DNA of 33,779 bases from Pseudomonadota bacterium (GCA_018241405.1 JAFEDY010000038.1:1-33779); one strand, 5' to 3'; counted from the first letter of the stretch, positions 1 to 10,878 are shown. Notes: generated by a model from the letters alone, not told the origin. Translations and numbers: made by a program.

Positions 1-752
1 GCCGCAGCCATCTCTTCGGCACGGCAGGTGGCGACCACGCTCATGCAGGGGGCCTCTATGTCGGCCAGCGAGAAGCCGGCGAACACCGTCGCGGCGGGCA
101 GACCCTGGGCCTCCAGCGCGCGCGCGGCCTGCACGGCGTCGCGCATGGCTCCGTCCAGCGTGGTGCTGCGCAGCGTGTGGCTCATGAGCGGCAGCGGGTG
201 CCAGCACACGCGGTAGCGGGCCTCGCCGCGCAGCATCTGCAGCAGCAGGCGGCCGGCATGCTCGCCGGTCTCGTACATGTCGATGTGCGGGTAGGTCTTG
301 AAGCCCACCATCACGTCGGCGTTGTGCACCATCTTCGCGGTGATGTTGCCGTGCAGGTCCAGCGCCACGCCGATGGGCACGCCGGGCGCGGCGGCGCGCA
401 CGCGCGCCAGCAGGTCGCCCTCGCCGTCGGCGCTGTTCTCGGCCACCATGGCGCCATGCAGGTCCAGCAGGATGGCGTCGCAGCCCGGCGCCGCATCGAC
501 GATGCGGCGCGTCAACGCGTCATAGGCGGCGGCATGCACGGGGCCGCTGGGGTTGGCCATGGCGGACACGGGCGTGACCAGCGTCGCGCCCAGTTCTTCG
601 GCCAGGTCTATGAAGGCCGCCATGGCCGTGCGCATGCCCTTGTTGGCGTGGTAGGCCTCTTGGCCATAGCTGGGGTTGAACGCCGCCAGCGGCGTGGGCA
701 CGGGTGAGAAGGTGTTGGTCTCGTGGTTCAGCCGCGCAATCAGCACCTTCAT
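1..752 (-). CDS. M81 family metallopeptidase (MlrC-like), 3' part beyond window
   Basis: The reading frame is open from an ATG at 752 to the window edge (250 codons visible), so the C-terminal part is missing. The protein starts MKVLIARLNHETNTFSP, the usual start of MlrC/M81 proteins. It continues with ILLDLHGAMV and ALDLHGNIT, the DLHG segments typical of the family's zinc site, and then VFAGFSLADIEAPCMSVV, typical of the M81 core. Characterised MlrC degrades linearised microcystin; most homologues are uncharacterised amidases or peptidases in amino-acid-type catabolic operons. Its ATG overlaps the TGA of the upstream amidohydrolase (ATGA), so translation is probably coupled and it is the last visible gene of the liv operon. 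The family call is sure; the substrate is unknown and is unlikely to be microcystin. Confidence 0.9.
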   Translation of the reverse strand, partial: MKVLIARLNHETNTFSPVPTPLAAFNPSYGQEAYHANKGMRTAMAAFIDLAEELGATLVTPVSAMANPSGPVHAAAYDALTRRIVDAAPGCDAILLDLHGAMVAENSADGEGDLLARVRAAAPGVPIGVALDLHGNITAKMVHNADVMVGFKTYPHIDMYETGEHAGRLLLQMLRGEARYRVCWHPLPLMSHTLRSTTLDGAMRDAVQAARALEAQGLPAATVFAGFSLADIEAPCMSVVATCRAEEMAA

Positions 753-2005
753 TTCACGACCTCCGCGGCCGCCAGCATGGCGCGCAGCAGCACGTTGCAG
801 CCGGCCTCCAGGTGCGCGGGCTCGGCGCTCTCGATCTCGTTGTGGCTGATGCCGTCGTCGCAGGGCACGAAGATCATGGCCGCGGGCGCCACGCGCGCCA
901 CGTAGACCGCGTCGTGGCCGGCGCCGCTGACCACGTCCATGCTGCTGTAGCCCAGATCGTCGGCGTTGGCGCGCACGGCCTGCACCAGCTGCGGCGTGAA
1001 GGGCTGGGGCGGGAAGTACACCACCTGCTCCACGTCGATGGCGAGGCCGCGCTCCTGGGCGACGCGCGCGCAGGCGGCGCGCAGCGCCCGATCCATGTCC
1101 AGCAGCTGGGCGTCGTCGGGCGCGCGCAGATCCACGCTGAAGCGCACGCGGCCCGGAATCACGTTGCGCGAGTTGGGGAACAGCTCCATGGTGCCCACGG
1201 TGCTGCGCGCGTGCGGCCTGCGCTCCACGGCAATGCGGTTGACCTCCATGACCAGCTCGCTCGCCGCCAGCAGCGCATCGCGGCGCAGCTCCATGGGCGT
1301 GGGGCCGGCGTGCGCCTCCATGCCCTGCACGGTCACGTCGTACCAGCGCTGGCCCAGCGCGGCCGTCACCACGCCGATCACGCGCTGGTTGTTTTCCAGC
1401 ACCGGGCCCTGTTCGATATGCGCCTCGAAGTACGCGCCCACGGCCGGCGCCGGGCCGGCCTGGCCGGCGTAGCCGATCGCCGTCAGCGCCTCGGCCACGC
1501 TCACGCCCTGCGCGTCGCGCTGCGCCAGTGCATGCTCCAGCGTGAAGGCGCCGGCGAACACGCCCGAGCCCATCATCACCGGCACGAAGCGCGAGCCCTC
1601 CTCGTTGGTCCACACCGCCACCTCGATGGGCGCACGCGTGCGCACGCCCGCCGCATTGAGCGTGCGCAGCACCTCCAGGCCCGCGAGCACGCCGTAGTTG
1701 CCATCGAACTTGCCGCCCGTGGGCTGGGTGTCGATGTGGCTGCCGGTCATCACCGGCGGCAGGCTCTCGTCCTGGCCGGCGCGGCGCGCGAAGATGTTGC
1801 CTATGGCGTCGATGCGGATGCTGCAGCCGGCTTCCTTCGCCCATTGCACGAACAGGTCGCGCCCCTGGCGATCCAGATCGGTGAGCGCAATGCGGCACAC
1901 GCCGCCCTTGGCCGTGGCGCCAATCTGCGCCAGCTCCATGAGGGATTGCCACAGGCGCGCGCCGTCGATGCGCAGCGCGGCGCAGGGGGAAGATTTCATG
2001 TCCAT
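749..2005 (-). CDS. Zn-dependent hydrolase, M20 hydantoinase/carbamoylase family
   Basis: This is a 418-residue enzyme of the family that holds N-carbamoyl-L-amino-acid hydrolases, beta-ureidopropionases and allantoate amidohydrolases, which split carbamoyl amides to amine, CO2 and ammonia using two metal ions. Visible signatures are GSHIDTQPTGGKFDG (metal ligands H and D) and TNEEGSRF (E ligands), followed by the lid/dimerisation domain and a C-terminal SGAGHDA with another histidine ligand. I place the start at 2005 because AAGGAG lies 6 nt upstream; the frame is open further upstream, but that part overlaps livF. It begins 13 nt after livF and overlaps the MlrC-like gene by 4 nt, so it belongs to the liv operon. 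The substrate cannot be read from the sequence; N-carbamoyl amino acids or ureido acids are the best guess. Confidence 0.9.
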   Translation of the reverse strand: MDMKSSPCAALRIDGARLWQSLMELAQIGATAKGGVCRIALTDLDRQGRDLFVQWAKEAGCSIRIDAIGNIFARRAGQDESLPPVMTGSHIDTQPTGGKFDGNYGVLAGLEVLRTLNAAGVRTRAPIEVAVWTNEEGSRFVPVMMGSGVFAGAFTLEHALAQRDAQGVSVAEALTAIGYAGQAGPAPAVGAYFEAHIEQGPVLENNQRVIGVVTAALGQRWYDVTVQGMEAHAGPTPMELRRDALLAASELVMEVNRIAVERRPHARSTVGTMELFPNSRNVIPGRVRFSVDLRAPDDAQLLDMDRALRAACARVAQERGLAIDVEQVVYFPPQPFTPQLVQAVRANADDLGYSSMDVVSGAGHDAVYVARVAPAAMIFVPCDDGISHNEIESAEPAHLEAGCNVLLRAMLAAAEVVK

Positions 2006-2018
2006 GAGAGTCTCCTTG

Positions 2019-2722
<704 letters not shown>

Positions 2723-2726
<4 letters not shown>

Positions 2727-3502
2727 GCCTTGCCTCCGGTGATCATGTTGCCCAGGTAGGCGCTGCGCACGCGTGCGTCGCTGCGGATCTCGGCCGGCAC
2801 GCCTTCGGCCAGCACGCGGCCCAGCTGCATGACGGTGATGGTGTCGGAGATGTCCATGACGATGTCCATGTTGTGCTCTATGAGCACCACGGTGTGCTCG
2901 TCCTTCAGGCCCTGTATCAGCCGCTTCATTTCATGAAGGTCATCAATGCCCATGCCCGATGTCGGCTCGTCCAGGAAGATGGCCTTCGGCTTTGCGGCCA
3001 GGGCCATGCCCACCTCCAGGCGCCGCTGCTGGCCGTGCGACAGGTTGCCCACGGGTGTGTCGGCCAGGCGCGCGAGGCCCACGCGCTCCAGCACCTGGGC
3101 CACGGTGTCGGCGCAGGAGCGCGGGCCCACGGGCGGGTTCCAGCAGTCCAGCGCCTTGGCGGGCGCCACGCCCTGCGCGGCCAGGCGCAGGTTCTCGCGC
3201 ACCGGCAGCGTCAGGAACAGGCTGGTGACCTGGAACGAGCGCGCCATGCCGCGGCGCACGCGCCGGTGGTCGGGCTCGCGCGTGACGTCGTGGCCGTCGA
3301 ACAGGATGCGCCCGCCGCTCACGGTTTTGGTGCCGGTGAGCATGTGGAACAGCGTGGTCTTGCCCGCGCCGTTCGGGCCGATGACCGAGTGCACGGTGTT
3401 GGCGCGCACCTTCAGATCCACGCCGCCCAGGGCGACGAACTTGCCGTAATGCTTGGCCACGCCCTGGGCTTCGAGCAGGATCGGGGATGTGGTGCTGTTC
3501 AT
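2723..3502 (-). CDS. livG: Branched-chain amino acid-type ABC transporter ATPase LivG
   Basis: This 259-residue ATPase has Walker A GPNGAGKT at about residues 42-49, signature LSHGQQRRLEVGMAL, Walker B AIFLDEPTSGM, and the C-terminal RVRSAYLG common in LivG. The same frame stays open far upstream of the gene, but that part is the antisense-free shadow of livM. I chose the ATG at 3502 because MNSTTSPILLEA leads straight into the ABC fold and the ATG overlaps the livM stop (ATGA). It pairs with LivF as the motor of the importer. The four-base overlaps on both sides indicate translational coupling through the operon. Confidence 0.95.
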
Positions 3503-4488
3503 GCTTGGCCCCCCTTGGTGTTGACCGCGGAGGCCGGGCCGGCGGCATCCTTGCGGCGCAGCAGCGCCCACAGGCTCTCGCCGAGGCCCCACAGGCCGCG
3601 CTGCAGGCCCAGGCTGACGACCATCAGCACCACGCCCAGCAGCAGCAGCCAGCGCGGCCACAGCGTGGACAGCCAGTCGCCCAGCAGCACATAGAACGCC
3701 GCGCCCAGCACCGATGCCAGCAGGTTGCCGGTGCCGCCGATGACGGTCATGACGATGATCATCTCGCTCGTGTGGTATTCGGCATTCGACAGCGGCGCGA
3801 TGCCGGTCATCATGGCGTGCAGTGCCCCGGCCAGGCCCGTGATGGCGCCGGAGATCACGAAGGCCTGCAGCTTCAGGAGGCGCAGGTCGTAACCCACGGC
3901 GGCGGCGCGCTCCTCGTTGTCGCGCACGGCCAGCAGCGTGCGGCCGAACACCGAGTCGCACACGCGCCGCAACAGCCAGAACGCCAGCAGGAACAGCACG
4001 GCGACGAAGCCGTAGTACTGCCAGGGCGAGGCCAGCGGCCACAGCGTGTGGCCGGCGATGGCGAGCGACGGGCGCGGGATGTCCAGCAGGCCGTTGTCGC
4101 CGCCCGTCAGGCCCGGCAGCGAATACGCAATGAAATAAAACATCTGCGCAAACGCCAGCGTCAGCATCACGAAATAGGTGCCACGCTGGCGGATCGCGAT
4201 CCAGCCCACGGCGGCCGCGCCCACCGCCCCCATGGCAATGGCCGCCAGCAGCGCCAGCGGCATGGGCAGGGGCCAGCGCGTGAGCAGCAGCGCAATGGTG
4301 TAGCTGCCCAGGCCGAAGAAGATGCCCTGGCCGAAAGACAGCAGCCCGGTGTAGCCCAGCAGCAGGTTGCAGCCCATGGCGGCCAGGGCGTAGATCAGCA
4401 CCTCGCTGGCCAGCGAGCCTGACTGCATGAACAGCGGCATGGCGACGACGATGGCCAGCGCCAGAAGAAGATGGAAATGCCTGCTCAT
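3499..4488 (-). CDS. livM: Branched-chain amino acid-type ABC transporter permease LivM
   Basis: This membrane permease of about 329 residues has many hydrophobic segments. It carries LivM-type motifs, among them GYTGLLSFGQGIFFGLGSY near the N-terminus and the conserved EAA-like loop AVRDNEERAAAVGYD, then GLAGALHAMMTGIAP. I chose the ATG at 4488 (MSRHFHLL) because AAAGGA lies 8 nt upstream. An ATG at 4497 would overlap the livH stop as ATGA, like the other junctions in this operon, but the purine run would then abut it. LivM and LivH together form the membrane channel. Confidence 0.93.
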   Translation of the reverse strand: MSRHFHLLLALAIVVAMPLFMQSGSLASEVLIYALAAMGCNLLLGYTGLLSFGQGIFFGLGSYTIALLLTRWPLPMPLALLAAIAMGAVGAAAVGWIAIRQRGTYFVMLTLAFAQMFYFIAYSLPGLTGGDNGLLDIPRPSLAIAGHTLWPLASPWQYYGFVAVLFLLAFWLLRRVCDSVFGRTLLAVRDNEERAAAVGYDLRLLKLQAFVISGAITGLAGALHAMMTGIAPLSNAEYHTSEMIIVMTVIGGTGNLLASVLGAAFYVLLGDWLSTLWPRWLLLLGVVLMVVSLGLQRGLWGLGESLWALLRRKDAAGPASAVNTKGGQA

Positions 4489-4493
4489 GGCGA

Positions 4494-5354
4494 TCATCCT
4501 TTGCGGCCCAGCAGGCCATGGGGGCGCAGCAGCAGCACGGCGGCCATGGCCACGTAGATCATGATGCGCGCACCCTCGGGCCACAGCGTGCTCATCACGC
4601 TCTGCACGATGCCGATCAGAATGCCGCCCACCAGCGCGCCGCTGAAGCTGCCCAGCCCGCCCACGACCACGATGACGAAGGCCACGCCCAGCGCCTCTAT
4701 GCCCATGAAGGGCTCGGCCCCGCGTATCGGCGCGGCCAGCACGCCCGCCAGCGCCGCCGTGGCCGCGCCCAGGGCGAACACCAGGCTGAAGATGGCGAAC
4801 ACGTTCAGGCCCAGCAGCGACACCATCTCGGTCGATTCGCTGCCCGCGCGCACGGCGCTGCCCAGGCGCGTGCCCTCCAGCACCCACCACAGCAGCACGG
4901 CCAGCACGGCCGTGAAACCGATCACGAACAGCCGGTACTTCGGGTACACGAAGCTGCCCCACATGACCACGCCCTGCAGCAGCTCGGGCACGGCCACGCT
5001 GTCACCCAGCGGCCCCCATTGCAGGATCACGAGTTCCTGCACCACCAGGGCCAGGCCCACGGTGACCAGGATGTGGAACTCGTGCGCCTTGGCGTAGACA
5101 TGGCGCAAGATCAGCTTCTCGGTCAGCCAGCCGATCGCCCCCACGGCCAGGGGGGCGAGCAGCAGCGTCCACCAGAAGCTCCAGCCCCAGCGCGTCATCT
5201 GGTAGCAGAAATACGCGCCTATGAGGTAGAACGCGCCGTGCGCAAAGTTCACGAAGCGCAGCAGGCCGAAGACGATGGACAGGCCCACGGCCAACAGGAA
5301 ATACAGCATGCCGATGCCGATTCCGTTGATGGTCTGCAGCAGGTAGATGCTCAT
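4494..5354 (-). CDS. livH: Branched-chain amino acid-type ABC transporter permease LivH
   Basis: This 286-residue permease begins MSIYLLQTINGIGIGMLYFL and has FGLLRFVNFAHGAFYLIGAY, the LivH hallmark. Later come RAGSESTEMVSLLGLNV (EAA loop) and VVVGGLGSFSGALVGG, then a final helix ending RPHGLLGRKG. It follows livK after a 202-nt gap that contains a stem-loop, an arrangement often linked to making more binding protein than membrane subunits. It overlaps the upstream end of livM. Confidence 0.95.
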   Translation of the reverse strand: MSIYLLQTINGIGIGMLYFLLAVGLSIVFGLLRFVNFAHGAFYLIGAYFCYQMTRWGWSFWWTLLLAPLAVGAIGWLTEKLILRHVYAKAHEFHILVTVGLALVVQELVILQWGPLGDSVAVPELLQGVVMWGSFVYPKYRLFVIGFTAVLAVLLWWVLEGTRLGSAVRAGSESTEMVSLLGLNVFAIFSLVFALGAATAALAGVLAAPIRGAEPFMGIEALGVAFVIVVVGGLGSFSGALVGGILIGIVQSVMSTLWPEGARIMIYVAMAAVLLLRPHGLLGRKG

Positions 5355-5495
5355 ACAGGGTCCGAAACGGTGGATGAGAGGGAAGAAGCGCCTGGCGACT
5401 CTGATATGCCGTGGGTCATCGTGCTGTGCCTATGAAACTGGCGCGACCCAACCCAGGGACACCGAGGAAGGGCCGCCCCGCACCGAGGGTGTCGT

Positions 5496-5522
5496 CCCCC
5501 TCCCGCGAAGCGAGAGAGGGGG
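5496..5522. repeat. Stem-loop between livK and livH
   Basis: CCCCCTC (5496-5502) pairs with GAGGGGG (5516-5522), and inside them CGC/GCG close on a GAA loop. No T-run follows on the minus strand, so it is not a classic terminator. It lies in the 202-nt gap downstream of livK and upstream of livH. It could protect the livK 3' end or attenuate read-through. I recall similar strings between genes in other Comamonadaceae, so it may be a dispersed element. Confidence 0.6.
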
Positions 5523-5556
5523 AAGGCGCGAAGCGACTCAGGGGGTGCCTTCCATC

Positions 5557-6762
5557 TCAGGCCAGCTTGCAGCCGGTCTGGTCCACGGGCAGGAAGGACT
5601 TGCCGAAGCTGATCACGTCCACATAGTCGTCCTTGTTCTTCATCTTGGCCTTGGCCTTGCCCTTGAGCAGGTAGTAGTTCTTGAGCACCTGGTGGTCGCC
5701 CTTGCGCACCTCTTCCTCGCCCGTCAGGCCCTGGTACTTCATGCCCTCCAGCGCGGCGATCACGGCCTTCTGCTCCACGTTGCCGGCCTTGGTGATGGCG
5801 TCGATAAGCAGCTTGGTGCAGATGTAGGAGCCCGCCAGGCTGTAGTTGGGGTTGGCCTTGAACTTGTCCTGGCAGCGCTTGACCAGGTCCAGGTTCAGCG
5901 GCGCGTCCACCGTGTGCCAGTACTGCGCGCCGAAGTACACGCCGTCGCACAGGTCGGCGCCCAGCGACTCGAACTGCTCCAGGCCCGAGGCCCAGGCGAT
6001 GAGGATGGTCATGTTCTTGTTCATGCCAAAGCTGATGGCCTGGCGCAGCGTGTCGGACGACTGTGCGCCGAAGTTCAGCAGCAGCAGCACGTCGGGTTTG
6101 GCGGCCACGGCATTCGTCAGGTAGCCGCTGAACTCCTTCTCGGTCAGCGAGTGGTAGCTGTTGCCCACATGCTCTATGCCCTTTTCCTTGAAGATGTTCT
6201 TGGCCGCCGTCAGCAGGCCGTCGCCGAACACGTACTGCGGTGTGATCGTGTACCAGCGCTTGGCCTTAGGCATGGCCTCGACCAGCGGGCGCACGGTCTG
6301 CTCGATGGCGCCGAAGGTGGGCACCGACCAGCGGAAGGTGGCGCTGTTGCAGTCCTTGCCCGTGATCTCGTCGGCGCCCGCGGTGGTGATGAAGACGCCC
6401 CCGACCTTCTCGGCCTCCTTGCCCATGGCCAGCGCCTCGGACGACAGGATGCCGCCCGCGAAGAAGCGCGCGCCCTTTTGCTCCGCCGCCTCCTGCACCT
6501 TGCGCACGGCCGTCGCCGGCTTGCCCTCGGTGTCGAGCAGTGTGTAGGCCAGCGGCCGGCCCAGAGCCTTGCCGTACTGCTCTATGGCCAGCTTCATCCC
6601 TAAGTCGGCGAACTTGCCGTTGGCCGCGAACGGGCCCGACATGGGCACCGGGCAGCCGAACTGGATCACGTCCTTGGGCTGTGCCCAGGCGCTGGACAGC
6701 AGGCCCAGCGAGGAAGGCAGCGCGCCGAGCGCGGAGAGTTGCAGTAGATGGCGACGTTGCAT
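5557..6762 (-). CDS. livK: ABC transporter substrate-binding protein, Liv/amide type
   Basis: This is a 401-residue periplasmic binding protein of the Leu/Ile/Val-binding type. The N-terminus MQRRHLLQLSALGALPSS and the following SSAWAQ form an export signal that cleaves after AWA; the paired arginines would also allow Tat export. The mature part shows FGCPVPMSGPFAANG, then EGKPATAVRKVQEA, typical of Peripla_BP_6 proteins. I chose the ATG at 6762 because GGAG lies 7 nt upstream and the signal peptide follows directly. It is the first gene of the liv operon and sets the transporter's specificity, which the sequence does not reveal. The gene symbol reflects family position rather than proven leucine binding. 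Confidence 0.92.
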   Translation of the reverse strand: MQRRHLLQLSALGALPSSLGLLSSAWAQPKDVIQFGCPVPMSGPFAANGKFADLGMKLAIEQYGKALGRPLAYTLLDTEGKPATAVRKVQEAAEQKGARFFAGGILSSEALAMGKEAEKVGGVFITTAGADEITGKDCNSATFRWSVPTFGAIEQTVRPLVEAMPKAKRWYTITPQYVFGDGLLTAAKNIFKEKGIEHVGNSYHSLTEKEFSGYLTNAVAAKPDVLLLLNFGAQSSDTLRQAISFGMNKNMTILIAWASGLEQFESLGADLCDGVYFGAQYWHTVDAPLNLDLVKRCQDKFKANPNYSLAGSYICTKLLIDAITKAGNVEQKAVIAALEGMKYQGLTGEEEVRKGDHQVLKNYYLLKGKAKAKMKNKDDYVDVISFGKSFLPVDQTGCKLA

Positions 6763-6860
6763 GAAGGTACTCCGGTGGGTGAAACACGGGGGTGGACGGC
6801 CGGGGGCGGGCTTGGGAACATGCCGCGATCCAGCACAGGGCGGATATGCTCCTCGATCCG

Positions 6861-6876
6861 ATTTATAGTGATAAAT
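6861..6876. promoter_or_regulatory. Candidate operator in the livK-gntR divergent promoter region
   Basis: ATTTAT-AGTG-ATAAAT is a perfect 6-bp inverted repeat in an AT-rich island (about 6858-6892) inside otherwise GC-rich DNA between two divergent genes. TAGAAT at 6876-6881 could be a -10 for the regulator gene, and TATAAA on the minus strand (6867-6862) one for livK. GntR/FCD proteins usually bind short inverted repeats in such places. The link to the adjacent regulator is inference. Confidence 0.5.
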
Positions 6877-6965
6877 AGAATGATTAGGATGCGTGCAAAC
6901 CCTAGCGCGTGGGCGGGCCGCCGGCGCCCCATACTGCACCGGGAATCGCAGGAAGGCACATCACC

Positions 6966-7847
6966 ATGACAAGCAGAAAGCCCGCGCCGCTGGCGATCCG
7001 GCAGCTCAAGCGCTCCGACCTGGTGGCGCAGGAAATCAAGCGCCTGATCACCGAAAAAAACCTGAGTCCCGGCGACCGCCTGCCGCGCGAGAGCGAGCTG
7101 CAGGCGCAGTTCCAGGTCAGCAAGGGCACGATACGTGAGGCGCTCAAGGCGCTGGAGGTGCAGGGCCTGGTGACCATCTCTACCGGGCCCACGGGCGGCG
7201 GCACCATCGCCGAGGTGCCGCTCGACCGCACGCTGCAGTTCATGCAGAACTACCTGTTCTTCCAGGAGGTGACGATCGACGACATCTACACCGTGCGCCA
7301 GATGCTGGAACCCGAGCTGGCCGCCGGCGCCGTGCCGCACCTGACCGACGCCGACTTCGAGGCGCTGGAGCACAGCATCAGCTGCTGCGACCCGACGCAG
7401 AGCCATGAAGACCTGCTCACGCAGCGGCGCGAGGACGTGAACTTCCACGACATCCTGGCCGCCGCCAACCCCAACCCCTTCCTGCGCTTTTCGTGTGAAC
7501 TCATCAACGAGATGATTCGCCAGCTCATCGTCTTCGGCAACCGCACGCCGCAGACCGAGCACCGGCGCTTCGGCGAGGCCAATGTGCAGTTCCACCGCGA
7601 CATCGTGCGGGCCGCCCGCGCGCGCGATGCCGACAAGGTTCGCGCGCTCATGGAGCAGCACATGCAGGACGCGGCCAGCAGCGTCAAGCGCATGAAGGGG
7701 CGCATACAGGGGCGCTTGATTCTCGACGCGGACACGCTGCGCCGGCCGCGTGCCGCGCCCGCCACAACCGCCGCACCCAAGACTGCCGCCGCCAAGCGCC
7801 CGCGCAAGCGCGCCGCCGGCACGGTCGGCGTTGCGAGCACCGAATAG
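6966..7847 (+). CDS. GntR family transcriptional regulator, FCD (FadR-type) domain
   Basis: This 293-residue regulator has an N-terminal winged helix (about residues 10-75: LPRESELQAQFQVSKGTIREAL is split over its helices) followed by an all-helical FCD ligand-binding domain. The FCD domain has spaced D and H residues, such as NFHDILAAA and NVQFHRDIV, that usually bind a metal. I chose the ATG at 6966 because GGAAGG lies 9 nt upstream; the frame is open for 19 more codons. The last 40 residues are an odd Ala/Lys/Arg/Pro-rich tail (AAPKTAAAKRPRKRAAG), like histone-H1-type tails. It is divergent from livK and probably controls the liv/hydrolase operon in response to its substrate. Confidence 0.9.
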   Translation: MTSRKPAPLAIRQLKRSDLVAQEIKRLITEKNLSPGDRLPRESELQAQFQVSKGTIREALKALEVQGLVTISTGPTGGGTIAEVPLDRTLQFMQNYLFFQEVTIDDIYTVRQMLEPELAAGAVPHLTDADFEALEHSISCCDPTQSHEDLLTQRREDVNFHDILAAANPNPFLRFSCELINEMIRQLIVFGNRTPQTEHRRFGEANVQFHRDIVRAARARDADKVRALMEQHMQDAASSVKRMKGRIQGRLILDADTLRRPRAAPATTAAPKTAAAKRPRKRAAGTVGVASTE

Positions 7848-7864
7848 CTGCCATTGCCCTCGGC

Positions 7865-7901
7865 AAAAAGCCCCTGGGCCGTGAGGCCACAGGGGCTTTT
7901 T
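7865..7901. terminator. Bidirectional rho-independent terminator
   Basis: AAAAAGCCCCTG (7865-7876) and CAGGGGCTTTTT (7890-7901) are a perfect 12-bp inverted repeat. An inner GGCC/GGCC pair closes on GTGA. The A-run on one side and T-run on the other make it work in both directions, fitting its place between the convergent ends of the GntR gene and the dehydrogenase gene. Confidence 0.95.
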
Positions 7902-7935
7902 GTTGGATGGCCGGGGCGCGCCCCGGCCGTGCCTC

Positions 7936-9453
<1,518 letters not shown>

Positions 9454-9464
9454 GGCTTTGAGCA

Positions 9465-9511
9465 AAAAGAGGCCGCAGCGCTTGCCAATCAAGCGCTGCA
9501 AGCTATAAATA
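9465..9511. repeat. Palindromic repeat between aminotransferase and mmsA (copy A)
   Basis: GCAGCGCTTG (9475-9484) and CAAGCGCTGC (9490-9499) form a perfect 10-bp inverted repeat with a 5-nt spacer, followed by AAGCTATAAATAAA. The segment from about 9471 matches the reverse complement of the element at 13361-13400 at roughly three quarters of positions, so both belong to one dispersed family. As RNA it would fold into a hairpin between the two cistrons. Confidence 0.75.
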
Positions 9512-9519
9512 AAGTAGTG

Positions 9520-10878
9520 TCAGGCGGTTTCGGCGAGCGCATCGCCCAGCGCGCTGACCAGCCGGTCGATCTCGGCGGAGGTAGAGATGAAGGGCGGCGC
9601 CAGCTGAATGGTGTCGCCGCCGTAGCGCACGTAGAAGCCCTTGTCCCAGCACTTCATCGCCACCTCGTAGGGGCGGCGTGCGGGTTCGCCCGGCAGCGCT
9701 TCGATGGTCAGGCCCGCGGCCAGGCCAAAGTTGCGGATGTCCAGCACATGCTTGGCACCCTGGAGGCCATGCACGGCGTTCTCGAAGTAGGGCGACAGGG
9801 CCTTCACGCGCGCCGGCATGTCCTCCTTCTGCAGGATGTCCAGCACCGCATTGCCCGCCGCGCAGGCCACGGGGTGGGCCGAGTAGGTGTAGCCGTGGGC
9901 AAACTCCAGCATGTACTCGGGGCCGCCCGCGGCCATGAAGGTGTCGTAGATCTCCTTGCTGGCGATGCAGCCGCCCAGGGGCTGGGCGCCGTTGGTCACC
10001 TGCTTGGCGAAGTTCATGATGTCGGGCGTCACGCCGAACACCTCGGCGCCCGTCCAGCCGCCCACGCGGCCAAAGCCGGTGATGACCTCGTCGAAGATGA
10101 GCAGGATGTTGTTCTGCGTGCAGATCTCGCGCAGGCGCTGCAGATAGCCCACGGGCGGAATCACCACGCCGGCCGAGCCCGAAAACGGCTCCACGATCAC
10201 GGCGGCGATGTTGCTCGCGTCGTGCAGCGCGATCAGATCCAGCAGCTTGTCGGCCAGCGCACGGCCGTCGGTAGCGGGCATGCCGCGGTGAAAGCCGCCC
10301 AGCGCCGGCTGGGTGTGGGGCAGGTGGTCGGCCTCCACGCCCTGGCCGAATAGCTTGCGGTTGCCCACCATGCCGCCGACCGAGATGCCGCCGAAGTTCA
10401 CGCCGTGGTAGCCCTTCTCGCGGCCGATCAATCGCGTCTTGCCGGCCTGTCCCTTGGTGCGCCAGTAGGCGCGCGCCATCTTGAGGGACGTGTCGGCCGC
10501 CTCCGAGCCCGAGCCGGTGAAGAACACATAGTCCAGGCCGGCGGGCGTCAGCTCCTTGATGCGGTTGGCCAGCTCGAACGCGGCCGGGTGGCCGAACTGG
10601 AAGGCGGGGGAGTAGTCCAGGTTGGCGGCGGCCTTGCCAATCGCCTCGGCCACCTCCTGGCGCCCATGGCCCAGGCCCGAGCACCACAGGCCCGACAGGC
10701 CGTCAAAGATCTTGCGCCCTTCCGCCGTCGTGTAGTACGCGCCCTGGGCGCCCACGACCATGCGCGGATTCGCCTTGAAGTTGCGGTTGCCGGTAAACGG
10801 CATCCAGTGGGCGTCGAGCCAGGCGGCGTCCTGGCGCACGGCGGCGGGGGTGGTGTCGTTGATGACGGCAAAAGACAT
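9520..10878 (-). CDS. Omega-amino acid:pyruvate aminotransferase (class III, PLP)
   Basis: This 452-residue class III aminotransferase closely fits beta-alanine/omega-amino-acid:pyruvate transaminases. The N-terminus has HWMPFTGNRNFK, then LSGLWCSGLGHGR, the cofactor-phosphate segment GSGSEAADT (about 122-130), FDEVITGFGR with the PLP-nitrogen Asp near 263, and the Schiff-base Lys near 292 in NFAKQVTNGAQPLGG. It moves the amino group of a terminal amine such as beta-alanine to pyruvate, giving malonate semialdehyde for the dehydrogenase downstream. AAGGAGG lies 5 nt before the ATG. A LysR gene is divergent from it. BauA-like assignment is likely, though taurine or putrescine-type substrates are not excluded. 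Confidence 0.93.
   Translation of the reverse strand: MSFAVINDTTPAAVRQDAAWLDAHWMPFTGNRNFKANPRMVVGAQGAYYTTAEGRKIFDGLSGLWCSGLGHGRQEVAEAIGKAAANLDYSPAFQFGHPAAFELANRIKELTPAGLDYVFFTGSGSEAADTSLKMARAYWRTKGQAGKTRLIGREKGYHGVNFGGISVGGMVGNRKLFGQGVEADHLPHTQPALGGFHRGMPATDGRALADKLLDLIALHDASNIAAVIVEPFSGSAGVVIPPVGYLQRLREICTQNNILLIFDEVITGFGRVGGWTGAEVFGVTPDIMNFAKQVTNGAQPLGGCIASKEIYDTFMAAGGPEYMLEFAHGYTYSAHPVACAAGNAVLDILQKEDMPARVKALSPYFENAVHGLQGAKHVLDIRNFGLAAGLTIEALPGEPARRPYEVAMKCWDKGFYVRYGGDTIQLAPPFISTSAEIDRLVSALGDALAETA

Noticed and set aside
1..752. Microcystin degradation cluster (mlrA-D)
   Set aside because: Only an mlrC-like gene is present; no mlrA, mlrB or mlrD relatives are seen, and M81 homologues are widespread outside microcystin degraders.
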